Source of the DNA: Ampelomyces quisqualis
Taxonomy: Eukaryota; Ascomycota; Dothideomycetes; Pleosporales; Phaeosphaeriaceae
Length of the DNA stretch: 64,000 bases
Reading direction: 5' to 3'
NCBI GenBank assembly: GCA_018398575.1
Contig: JAGTXZ010000009.1
Coordinates: 248,001-312,000 of the forward strand
Position 1 is the stretch's first letter; each line of letters opens with the position of its first letter. The position numbers were made by a program, and so were the translations under genes. Below the pieces are notes generated by a model that ran no database searches, was not told the DNA's origin, and saw only the letters and a program-made list of their open reading frames with translations. Of the stretch, positions 42,838-53,912 are shown piece after piece.

Positions 42838-43100
42838 TTCAGAGTTGACGTGAGTGGATTGAACCTTTTTATACATTATCCTCGAGAGCAATTTCGTAGT
42901 AGCTGGGCCGAGGAGAAAAACTCTGTAGACTTTATTTTCCTTCGTCTCCAGCAACATTGGTCGTAGGGCTACGGCAACATACGCAGATAACAATTATGAT
43001 CCGAATTGTCCAACCACACCAATCTCCAGGACGTTGAACCACATACTGCAAAGACTACACATTTATTTTCATGATGCTCCAACACACATTTCCGCAATAT

Positions 43101-46100
43101 TCAATCGTCCCACACAACTTTCAACGCTACACATACTCGTCAGCACACACACTCTCTCACTCGCAAACAAACATCAGACTTACCACAAGGAAACGCAAAA
43201 TACCGATCCTGCATCTCAGTCAAATACGCATGAAACGGAAACTCGTCCCTGCCACCCCCCTTTTCAACTTTGTGTATTTTCCCCTGCGGACCCGGCGCAG
43301 GCCGGAGATTCTTCAACCGCGCGACCTCTCTGATCATCGTCGTGAGGACGACGCGCACCATGGGCGCACCAAGACACTCGTGCGGCCCATGGCCCAGATG
43401 GATATACGCGTCGAGCGGACGGTCGAGCCTGACGGTCAGCGGGTCAGGGAAGACGTTTGCGTCGTGGGACGCAGCGCGGAGATTGATGAAGATTTCGTCG
43501 GCTGGGTTGTAGTGCGTGTTTGAATCGAGAGAGGTGGCTCTGGCGACGTGGCGCGTTACGGCTGTTTCGCCGTTTAGGCGTCCGCCTTCCATGACGTAGT
43601 GCATGAGTTTATCCCATGAAGCGTCTCCCTGGTCGTTGGCGAGTTTTTGGAGCTCTGGCCAGTACTGCTTTCCGGCGCCGACGAGGTAGAATTCGAGCGT
43701 TTGGGCGAAAAGTTGGCCTTGGTTGGATACCATGCTTCCTGCTGTGCTGAACAAATGGCCCCAGACGAGTTTGTCTACAGGCATGCCGGAGTCGAGGAGG
43801 CGTTGGATCGTGTGTATTCCGTATCCCTTCAATGCGGTGTCTTCGGGCCAAATCGCTTTCGTGGCGGCATGTAGCCAGCCGAATTTCGAAATGGCGTCGA
43901 CGTTCTTTTCCACGATGCTGCCGAGCAGCTGCGTCGCCTTGCGCGCTTTGATGTGCAGCGGAAAACTGCCTGCTGGGTCCACGTCGAAGAATATCAACGC
44001 GAAGATGGAGGACAGAATGAGATAGAGTTCCGCTTCGGTGAAGATGCCGTGCGGGCGCTCAGCCGTTTTGAGCGGCAGCATGAACATTTCCGCGCAGAAG
44101 TGGACATGCGCGAGATTACCGACGTCGCGGATGATGTCGACTTGGTTGAAGTCTGCAATATGTGCGGACTTTTGCTTGAGCAGGTCTTTGGTCTTCGCGG
44201 CGTAAAAGCTGCGCACGTCTTCTTCCCAGTCGGGAGTGTACAGCGCTTTGGAGATCATGGTGCGCGAAGAGGCGTTGATGGACGTGTCACCTGAGAGCAT
44301 GAAATCGCGGGAGGAAGGGCCCATGAGGTACTCGATTGCAGTGCCGGTGACGACTTTGAAGGCTTCTTGATCTTTGAGGATATCGGTGGCTAATTTGTAT
44401 TCCTTAACCACGTGGACAGTGTGTGCGGGCTTCGGTTTGGAAAAGTCATAAAGCTTGTCCTTCTTCAAGTCTTTGAGCGCTTCTTGCATGGCTGAGGGAA
44501 TAGTGAGTGGGTAGTGTGCATAGACGCTGTTTTGTTTGAAGTGATTGGGGAATGCGCGCAAGAAGAGCTTGTAGAAGACGCAGCCATTGTCAATGTCAAG
44601 ATCAGAATCCGCAATGGTGTATCCCCAGTTGGTGAGCGTACTTGCATTGTAGTCTTTCGTGTAGAAGCGGTCGCCACGGACAAGAGCGACTGCGTCCGAG
44701 AGCACTGCACGGGACGTGGTGTAACCAGGACAGAGACCAGATCCGGGTGCCATGGGCTGCTTAGCATCCTCGACGACAATCCCCGGGTAAATTTCTACCT
44801 TATCCGGATGATCGTATAGATGTTTCAGCTGCTCTTGTACGTACTTGTCTGACGTAATATCCTCGAACGATTTGTGAGGCTCAAGATCAAAGTACTTTCT
44901 GAACTCATTCAATGATCCCAAATGCCAGCTTCGCGCTTGTTCAATACCAAGGATCTCGATCGCACGGAAGATAGATGGTACTCTGTTTGGTCCAAACGAG
45001 TTGGCGCAGTCCTCGATACTGGACACGAGAATGTCAACAAGACCCTGATCCGGCAACGTACCATTCTCAGCGCGCTCTAAACCAGCAAACTCTCGCTTCG
45101 ATGGATCTTTGTCGGTTTTCTCGTACACCTTGTTCAGTACTGCAAGGAACTCATACTTGCCCACGGTCTTGGGATCACGACCTTCGCCAAACATGCCATC
45201 CCACATCTCCTGCGTCCACTTCTCGTCGCGGTCGGAGACTGTAGAGTGCCATCTGTAAACAAGGTTAAATTCGGCAGAAACCTGATTGCCGACGCCGATG
45301 GGTACATTCTCCATATCCAGACGCGGATTCAGCTGCCAATTGCTGTCGGTTCGGTTCAGGTCCAGAATAGTGCGAACATAGTCGACCAGAATGATGTTGA
45401 CGTAAAGACCGCATGTAATGAGGCGACCAGTCTGGAAGAGGTCGTTGTCGTACTTGACTCTCGAAGCCGCGTACTTCTCCTTAGCCGTCTTGTCCTTCTT
45501 TTCATCGCCTGTAGCTTTCGGTGCTTCGGCCACAGGCTTCGGGAAGCGGTTCTGCTCATTGACGAGCGCCAAATTCTCCACCACGTAGTTGTGGAAGCGG
45601 TTGAACATGATCAGCATCGCACCGACACCTGGTGGGAAGAAAAGCAGGCGAACTTCGGAGAAGCAGTCAGGCTTGATCTTGCCGTCCACTTTCGTCCGCA
45701 TCTGGTCTTGCTCGTCCTGATTGCTACCATACAACGGCGATAGATCCAGATATGACGAGGTCATCGAGACGGAGTAGTCTTCGTGACTCGTACGGAAGCA
45801 ATCATGGATAATGATTGAAGCGAGGTAAAACAGCATACTCGAAATCTTGTTGGGATGTAGCTCTGCGTGTTTCCTGGTCATGATGCTATCGAATACGACT
45901 CCCGGGTCGGGCCTCGCGGGAGTCTGCATGTGAACTGGCTTCACAGTCCTAGCATACGGCGTGCCTGCTGCACCAAGCTGAGGATGAATCAAACTATTGT
46001 TGGAACCATCCGCAGCTCTGTATTGGTATTTCGTTCCGAGATAAGACTGCGGTGGGTGTTCGAGATCATTCCACAGCTGCTCTAGAAACTTGTGCGTAAC

Positions 46101-46508
46101 AGCGTCTCTCATCTTCGAACCATCAGGGAGCGCTGCAGCAGTCTTGATGAGTCCTTCCATAAAGTACGTCTTATCGTCCGTTGGCTCTCCACTCATCTTC
46201 TGCTTCTGGGCTTCGATGAGGGTTTGAATATTCTCTAGACGGAGATGAGACATGTCCCGGAGTACACCCTCGGCTTTCTTTAAGAGCGAAGGGTCTTCAT
46301 CTGGTGCGAGTTTGGAGCCGTCACCGGTCTGTGGTAGGGCAGCAGATGCCGCTCCCATCAATGACGCGAAAGAACTGAATTTACTTCCGACCGAGTCTCG
46401 TAGCTTGGCGAGCTCAGATGGCTCCATTGGCTTGGGTGGTGCGATGCCGGTTCGTGTGTCGACATGACCGTCCCAAGCGGCCTTTGCGTCCTGCACCCCC
46501 GTGGACAT
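43101..46508 (-). CDS. ppo: psi-factor-producing fatty-acid dioxygenase/P450 fusion (Ppo)
   Basis: A large exon 46508-43184 and a tiny terminal exon 43126-43101, joined over a 57-bp intron, which replace the read-through tail by FPCALKVVWDD; 1116 residues. The N-terminal heme dioxygenase domain has the distal His in ASIIIHDCFRT (H235) and the radical Tyr plus proximal His in VYRWH (418-421), with the DLSPLYGS element. The C-terminal P450 domain has the heme Cys in HLGHGPHECLGAP (about C1045). Ppo enzymes oxygenate oleic/linoleic acid at C8 or C10 and, when the P450 part is active, isomerise the hydroperoxide to diols. These oxylipins balance sexual and asexual sporulation. The retained Cys suggests an active P450 half, as in the PpoA type, but I cannot fix the isoform. 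Confidence 0.9.
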
Positions 46509-47810
46509 GGTGAAAGGTACGCTGGGATCTTGTCAGCACGCATGCCGCAAGGAGTAGTCTAAAGTACGTATATTATCCCTCATTCTGTGGAAACGTAGTA
46601 CGTGTTGTACCAAACAATCGCTCAGGAACGTAATAGAGCTGACAGAAAAGCACTTACAACTAAGAAACTCTCTCTCACAAGCAGAAGGAATACGTTCAAA
46701 ACAACACTCTCGAAAATCCAGCAGCAACGAAGCAACAACGCATCCAACAATCAAAGTGCAACTCTCCAGCCGTGATCTCTCAACCAAACGCAAGTAGGTG
46801 CACGTAAGTATCAAAGTAGCGGGGCCACCGATCAAGTGCCCTAAAAAAAAAAGCAATGTCGAACCTCAAAGGAAGTCGTACAAGTCCTCCTCATCACTCC
46901 CAGCTTCCTACAAACAGCTTATATACCTCTCGACATGGACGTCCCCGCAAAGCCCTCAGCCTCGTCTCACCCACACCACATCCGTGCACGGCTGAATCGC
47001 GCGCCCACCGCAGCTGACATGCCGCTCTTTCTGACGATTCAGAAGGGACTGATTGGCTGCGTGCAGTGCTTTTGGCGGTCAGTCTCATCCCAGCACGCGG
47101 GTCTACGCGCTGTTGGGCGGGTGTGCGTGTTGGGGGAATCTCACCTACTCTACTCTACTCTGTAGAGCTCGTGTTGTGTGTGAAAACCGGTAATGCTGTC
47201 AGGCAATGGTTCTACAGGCAATGTGACTCCGAGTGTGAGTATGAGGGCGGGACTGAATGCGGGGATTGTGGTGTGCGCAGCGCTCGAGGTGGTTCATGCG
47301 GGGCCTCGGTCCGCTGGCGCCAGGGTTGGTCACGGGAAGGAGGGGGAGGCTGGGATGTTATAAAGAAAGAATATTGTATGTCTTTTCTGGATCGAGGTAA
47401 TCGTAATCGATAATGACTTTCTATGCACATTGGCTCGGTGAAGCGGGCATTTGGGCCTGGTGTGCATTGCATTTGCCCACAAGTAGAGATCTTCGGTTGG
47501 GGGGAGCTTGGGTTTCCAAGTCCTGCTACGTGCTTGAGCCTTGAAGTGATTCGCGTTGAAGATGATGTATTGATTGTTGTTGTGCAGGTGTATCACGAGG
47601 CACTGCGCCTCGAATATTGCTTTTCATCTGTCTCGTAGCCTGCCAGCCTCACCAGGGCCTATCATCACATCAACGTAGCCATCGACGTCAAATAATAGTC
47701 CTCCGGCGTATGTTTCTCTCCTGCGCAGTGCCACTGTAGCACACTACGCCCCATCGCTCGGCCCTTGCTCGATGGGTCGCCGATTAAATTCAGCCTTGCT
47801 GATAAAGCGC
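46509..47810. other. 1.3-kb spacer, promoter of the Ppo gene
   Basis: Adjacent to the Ppo start, with no gene visible. An A10-plus homopolymer lies at about 46842-46852. The remainder is the 3' flank of TSC13. Confidence 0.45.
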
Positions 47811-48857
47811 CTACCAGAGCCCAGGCAAAATCGCGTACCTCTTGCGCTTGTACTTATCTCCGAACTCCTTGCGGTATCTCCTCTCCTTCTTCCACGCCCA
47901 CACACCCATCTGACCCACAGCAAAGGTGATGAAAAGCACGGTGCTTAGGCTCCAATTGACCAGCGCAACACCAATCCACGCAATAGCTTCAAACATGTAG
48001 TTGGGGCACGTCACGAGACTGAAGCCCAGTCCCTGAGGAATGCCACGATCAGTGGTGCCTGCTCGACGCAGATTCTTGAGCGTCATGTGCGTGCTGTAAT
48101 TGCAGATCTCTCCGATGGCGAACAGGGCAACACCAAGCGATGTGAGCAGCGGGTTCGAGGGACGAGCCGCAGGACTGTTGGGGCCATAGGTCCAGTATGC
48201 GAGGTTCAAGCCTGACATGATCCAGTAGTATCCGCTGTTCTTGTAGATGTTCTGGATGGGCATGGTGGCCGAGGAAAAGCGGTGCACGAAAAAGGTCTCG
48301 AATTCGCGTTTGGCGAAATGAATGACGCACATGAGAAGGGTGAGCTTCTGCAGCGAGGATGCGGGTGCGGTGGTGCCGTAGATGACAGGGCGTGCAAGGT
48401 ACATGAGTGGGTGGATGAGGAGGGGTCCGAGGTATTCGACGATGAAGACGGTGCGCCACGAGATCTGGGGACCTGTGAGGTTTGTAGGTTAGCCTTTGAA
48501 GCTGGCGTAGCGGCTCTTTGCTACTTACCTAGGTCCTTTACGTCCACTGCACTCTTGTTCCTAACACCGGTGTCGTGGACCGTCATGTCCCCACCATTGG
48601 GAATGGCCGACCCATCGCTGCCCTTGGTGACCCTCAGACGGTGGATGGAGAAGTTGGATGCTTTTGCAATCTCCTCGTAGATCTCAGCCGTGGTGGCATC
48701 GGGGCTCACGTCAATCGACTCCGGGAGGTTCTTGATCGGGCGGCCTGGCGAGCATGTGAGCAACACAGTTGAAATGCTACAACAGCGGATGTACTGGTGA
48801 CGGTGGGGCTGGATCATACGTACCACGCGGGCGCACAAGAAGGGTAATGGTAGACAT
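47811..48857 (-). CDS. TSC13: very-long-chain enoyl-CoA reductase TSC13
   Basis: Three exons: 48857-48824, 48744-48529 and 48472-47811. Introns of 79 and 56 bp, both phase 1, join PRG/RPIKNL and DLG/PQISWRT; 303 residues. The first 85 residues are the ubiquitin-like domain usual in Tsc13 (MSTITLLVRPRG, KNLPESIDV, TTAEIYEEIAKAS). The rest is the steroid 5-alpha-reductase-type membrane domain: FIVEYLGPLLIHPLMYL, REFETFFVHRFS, IYKNSGYYWIMSGLNLAYW, PQGLGFSLVTCPNYMFEA and the C-terminal WAWKKERRYRKEFGDKYK. The enzyme does the last reduction of fatty-acid elongation in the endoplasmic reticulum. The length matches yeast Tsc13 (about 310). Nothing is missing. Confidence 0.9.
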
Positions 48858-49249
48858 TGTGCTGTGCTGTGCCAGCGCTGTGGTATGGGAGCATTTTGAT
48901 GATTCGGGGGTGCCAGAGCTCTAGGCGGTCAAGGTTGGCCTCGGTACGTGTCTGATTGGACAGCCAGGCTGTATCACCATCCACGCACTACGAAATGGTC
49001 GCTGTTCACTAGATAAAACGACAAGTCATGGACTCATCAGCTCAGGCAGTTGAAAATTCGTTCGCTAACGACCCTGATTTACATTCATTGCATCAGCCCT
49101 CACCCAAACTCCACCACTATCTGCCACGCAGCTTCAGGTCCCATGCATGCGACGAGCTCACCAATGATGCCCTTGGCGGTGCGTGAGTCTCGAAAAGTAC
49201 TGCTGTCCCATGAAACGAGATCCTGCTCTTCGTTAGCACGGTGACTCTG
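48858..49249. other. 390-bp spacer
   Basis: The TSC13 promoter plus the 3' flank of ATE1. No element recognised. Confidence 0.5.
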
Positions 49250-50947
49250 TTACCAGGTGGCCTCAAGGCTTACTTGGGCTTCTGCCATTCTACCTCCAAT
49301 CTTGATCGGCATTGTCCCGAGATCAAGCTGTTCTTCGATTTCTTCTACTGTCATAAGTCCTGGCACCTTCAAGTCAAATAGCGACGTTCCGTTCGACACT
49401 GCCTCTCCTGACTCTGCAGCTGTTGGGAATGGGTACTCGTCGAGGTTGTCTTCGTCCTCCGGCTTGCCACTCTGGGTTGAGGCACTCTCTTCGCGTCGGC
49501 GCTCCCTCGCTAACGACACATAGGACTTCTTGTCGAGTAGGGTTCGTAATTCCCCGTTCAAAGGATTCCATTCATACGACTCCGGGTCCAAGACGTGCTG
49601 TGGACTGTAGTCGCCTTTGTAGCGCATCTTGGTACAAGAATGGATGTAATAGCCCATGTAGTAGTACTGATAGCCGCCTTCTAGCGTGAGTGCTGTTTCT
49701 CGCAACGCACTCAGTTTTCCCAATTGCCATTGATCAAAGTCCGAGTGGTAGAGAAAGTACACTCCGCTTACACAATGAGGCAACAGATCTAGCACACTCA
49801 TTGCGATAAGTCGACCATCGAGCCGGTAGCATTGATGGTACGATCCGAGTTGCTGGGTCTTGCCATTCACTTCTCTCGAGGACTTTGGCAGTGGTGAGGT
49901 GCACAAGAAGCGTTTGAAGCCGGACTCAGAAATCTCGCTAGGCTTCTCCCTGTGGACGTGTTGCTGGTAATTATGGAACAGCTCATATTTCTCAAGGGTG
50001 AAAGCTGCTGGTTCAAGTGTTACCTCAAACTGGTGGGCAGGTTCTGGTGGGCGCCTGACATTTTCATAGTCGCTGCGCTGTACTTCGTGGACGAAATCAA
50101 ACGTGTTCTTCAGCCGAGCCTTTTCTCTACAATTTGTCAGGGGTTGAATGCTACGTGACTTTCACAGTACACACTGTCTTGATATAGGCCGAAGCTTTGC
50201 AGCCTCTTTCTTGTAGTCGTTGCCGAGTACATAGTCGTTCCATTTGTTGACAGTCCGTCGTTGGTCCTTGGATGGCTTGAAGAAGGCTGCTGGAAGTCTT
50301 CCTTGGCTCAGTCATTTTGACTATTCCGGACGAATTGGAAGAATTTACCGTATGGTGTAATGCGGGCAGCAGTGACGCAGTACGTCAGGCTTGTAGAAGA
50401 TGGTGCCGGACCTGTACCAAACTTAGCAGTCAAAGCATTACGCGAGTACTCTGCGGTACACACCGTCTCCATCCACGATCAACGAGCGTTTGGTAGCACT
50501 CGACAGTCAATAGTTTGGACGAAAAATAGTAACTTGCCCCTGATTATGTAAGACCCGTCAGTACGCAGATCAGATCAGGCACTTTCGGATCCCCGCTAGG
50601 TTGCAAAAAAGAAAGACACATTTTGCCGCTTGCGACGTGGGGCGCGTGCAGCTTAGAAATAGCAGGAGAAGTCCATGTTCCACTGAACAATGGGTAATCG
50701 AGACAGAGTGGCTCCTTCAGACTACTTGACCGCTCCCTAAGCACCCTGCACGCGTGACAGGGTGGGCCTGCAACAGAAATCGACAGAGCATCCACGTACG
50801 AGAATTGGGCCTTCGCTGGCCATTCGACGAGTCTTTGCAGTATCCGCAAGACTCACTACTGTAGCCTAGCAGGACAGTATCAGCAGCTGGGCTGATGATT
50901 GAAATGCGACCTGTGCAGCGCTCGAGGGTTGGCAGACAGCTCTCCAT
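49250..50947 (-). CDS. ATE1: arginyl-tRNA--protein transferase
   Basis: Five exons: 50947-50800, 50539-50464, 50411-50349, 50297-50175 and 50126-49250. The introns are 260, 52, 51 and 48 bp; 428 residues. The N-terminal domain has the conserved cysteines: SESCGYCKDSS (about 31-41), TLVDRGWRRSG, and RHCCPHYTIRL (about 87-97) with FKPSKDQRRTVNKWN. The C-terminal GNAT-like domain shows FKRFLCTSPLP, GSYHQCYRLDGRLIAMSVLD, SGVYFLYHSDF, YYYMGYYIHSCTKMRYKG and PHVLDP-type QHVLDPESYEW. ATE1 adds Arg to N-terminal Asp/Glu (and oxidised Cys), marking proteins for the N-degron pathway. All key residues seen in the family appear present. The first intron is much longer than the others. Confidence 0.9.
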
Positions 50948-51773
50948 CCAGCCAGCCAGGCACGAGCCGGAGCTCAGGGCCTTGGTTGGAGCAAGACATA
51001 CCGAAGGGCGTCACACGAGACTGCATGAGGGCAGCATAAGCGTGGGAACAAGCGTTGATGGTGGGGGTGCTCCAGCGCAGCAGCGGCGGACGGGCAATGG
51101 CAGCCGTTGGAGACTTGAGTAATAGTGCGTGCGAATACTAGTCGGTGCCCCGCCGCGTGCTGAGATGCGGCCTGTGGTGACGGCGGTCGGGTCAGGGTGG
51201 TGGTTCTGGAAGATGGTGGCGGAGAAGGGCGGTTCGCGGGGTCAGGCACGGCAACCGTGTCTCACGACCGCGTGGACCTGCAAAAGACGGTGCGTGTTTT
51301 CTAGTGGGCAATAATGGGCACTGTGAAAGCCCGTACGTTATTCGCAGTAAGCCGTACGGGTAGAATGCCTGCAGCGGCGCCGACAGAGCAATTGGCTCCT
51401 TCGTGCACGCGGCCTTGGCATCAGGAGGAAGTGCCACAGTGCCCCCCGCGAGCTCCTAGTTTCCCACGTAAAAAGTCCCTGACCCGAACCACCTACTAAA
51501 ACAACCATCCACCATGTCGGCCTTTTTTGCTCCTCGCAGGTCTCCTCAGCATCGTCAGCCCCGTCCCCCGCGGGACTGAGCCTCACTTGCGTCCATTGCC
51601 CTCCCTCCGTGCCCCCTTGCCCTTCACACTCTACTCACCTCCTCTAATTGTGAGCCCGCCCTCATCACACCAGAGCCCCTCCCTACCCCTCGGTCGCCTG
51701 CAGAGCCACCCGAACACGTTGCGTGTGGCTCCATCCCGCCCAAGGCTTTCTTTGAAGCATTGCAGCAGCGACC
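50948..51773. other. 830-bp divergent promoter region of ATE1 and the Nudix gene
   Basis: Head-to-head arrangement. The stretch is GC-rich to about 51400, then C/T-rich on the plus strand up to the Nudix start, as in fungal 5' leaders. No specific site recognised. Confidence 0.5.
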
Positions 51774-52369
51774 ATGGCCGCCACCGCGCCCATGCCCAAG
51801 GAGTCGCGTACCGGCCGGGACAACCAGCGTAAGTATGCTCTCGAGACCTCCTCAGAAGCCCCAGAGCTACCCCCTTTCCCCCCTTTTCCCCGTTTTGGAT
51901 TTGATTTTTTTTTCATCGACTTATTGATTTGCGCGCAGGCTACGGCTCCCAAGGCGAGCGGCTAGTCGCCGGTGTAGTCCCGCTCTCCACCGACAAGTAC
52001 TACGTGCTCCTCATCCAGTCCACCCGACGCGGCGGCTGGGTCCTTCCCAAAGGGGGCTGGGAGACGGACGAGGCGACTGCCCAAGACGCCGCAAAGCGCG
52101 AAGCCTGGGAAGAGGCTGGCATAATATGCAAGATCAACTACGACCTCGGCCTCATCGCAGAGAAGCGGAAAGCCGACCAGCTCACAGCCAAGGCTCCAAA
52201 AGCCTCGTACCACTTCTTCGAAGCAACCGTGGAGAAGCAGGAATCAGTCTGGCCCGAGCAGCACAAGCGTTCGAGAAACTGGTTTACATATACCCAGGCC
52301 CGAGCGGCTTTGGCAGAGCGACCGGAGCTTCTGGACGCACTCGACAGATGTACCATGCATCGATCGTAG
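51774..52369 (+). CDS. Nudix hydrolase, diphosphoinositol polyphosphate phosphohydrolase type
   Basis: Two exons: 51774-51828 and 51939-52369, with a 110-bp intron (GTAAGT...GCGCAG) that joins DNQ/RYGSQ in frame; 161 residues. The Nudix box is at about 58-82 (PKGGWETDE, then REAWEEAGI), with the catalytic REAWEEAG. The N-terminal strand ERLVAGVVPLS and LIQSTRRGGWVLPKGGW are as in yeast Ddp1 and fission-yeast Aps1. These enzymes hydrolyse inositol pyrophosphates, diadenosine polyphosphates and polyphosphate. The C terminus has RNWFTYTQARAAL and PELLDALDR, typical of the fungal group. The product is small, with no signal peptide, so cytosolic or nuclear. A link to phosphate signalling is suggested by the SPX transporter gene nearby, but proximity alone proves nothing. 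Confidence 0.88.
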
Positions 52370-53912
52370 TCCGCGGGTACTTGCTGTTGCAAACATGGCC
52401 TACCGCACTCGAACACCACTGCGGGTACCTCATCGGATGTATACCCGATTTTGATGGGGTTCTTCTCATTTAATGCTGCATTAGGAGTGCATCTCAAAAA
52501 GCTTGAAAGCCTCTAGATACGGGGTCTGTTTTGCTTTACACGGTCCTGGTGTCGTAGGTGCTCTTCCCATGGTGGAATGATGCATATGCGGTTTTCTTGC
52601 ATGCGAGAGCCAGCACGCGGGGAGCAAGAGCCACTCGCGGCTCGCAAAAATGCAATTGGCCACCGCCAAGTACAACGCCCTCAGCCTCCCTTTGTTCGTC
52701 CTCTAACTCTTGCCCGTGAACATGTGCGCTCTGCGCGATTGAGTAGATATTTTGCCTTTTCCTTTCTCGTTACCTTGTCACGCCACAATAATTCGTAACC
52801 GGAAGACTACACGTCAAATCATAGTCTAGCGCCGGCAGTCAACTACCAAGAGGTATCAGATCAGACAAGTTACACCCAGACCTCGTGACAACAAGCAACA
52901 TTCGATAATCGTTGTAGCGCTGGTGGGATAAGCATAGTACTCTGTACCTAGCAGTTGGAGAGCATAAAGTAGGAGCTTCACATTGCTAGGCGTAACACAA
53001 CACACTCAACAGAGCAAACTAGCGCTTGACATATCAACTTGTTAACATACAGGTAGGGAAGAGAGTAGTAACGACCCAACAACACGAAAGTGTCTGTCAT
53101 AACCTCCAAGGGCCATGTGCCCACTAGAAACATATATTAATGTAACCACGACATAATCATCCGCCCTTGACACCTACTTCCCTTCGACGCACAATCATGT
53201 GATAACGAAGCTCTTATTCCAGAAAAAAATAATCCCACAATATTGGCATGCTAAGCGCAGTACCAACCAGTACCTACCCCTGCGCAGCCAAACCCACAAT
53301 AAACCAGCACTCTATCAGTCGTCACGCTTACCCGGCTGAGTATAAACAATCGACTTTTTTCGTGTTTGTTTTTCCCCCGCAAACGCTACAGTCTACATCT
53401 CGTCCAACGATGCCGGTCCACGGGCTTCCAGGCAAAATACCAGGAGCAAAAGGCTACACGGACTCGACGTGCTGAGACATGTACCTTGAAAGCGTCGAAA
53501 TCTGCGTCTCGGGTGCTGCGATACCCTCGCTTCATTGCATGGATGTAGAGGCTTGGAGAGGATATGTTTGCTAGCGCAAGCTCTGCGGCGTTGAGTGAAT
53601 TTTGTAGCGGAGCGGAAGATAGTATAGGGATGAGAGAGGTCGTTTGAAGGCGTCAAAGCAGATTGGCTGCGGTCCTGTGCTCATAGGCCAGTGGTAGCGG
53701 GTGGGGAGGTGGATGGTGCAGATGTGTTCAAGGAGGAATGGATGTGATTGCAAGGATTCATTGTATGATGCACCGTGCCAAAGCACAAACGACAAATGCG
53801 ACAGTATTGATTCGATGCGTGGTCGACCTATAGAGTCGAGAATCTTGCCTCACCCATGCGTGCAAGCTTTGAGGACATGTAAATATGTAGAACGAAATCC
53901 GATGATGGACAC
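52370..53912. other. 1.5-kb spacer between convergent genes
   Basis: No gene is supported. 52800-53250 is AT-rich. A minus-strand stretch near 53570-53460 (reading MKRGYRSTRDADFDAFK) looks faintly coding and ends at a GTACAT donor-like site, but I could not build a gene from it. Confidence 0.4.

Noticed and set aside
53248..53570. Small frames near 53.4 kb as a gene
   Set aside because: No frame beyond about 75 residues, no consistent exon model and no motif on either strand.
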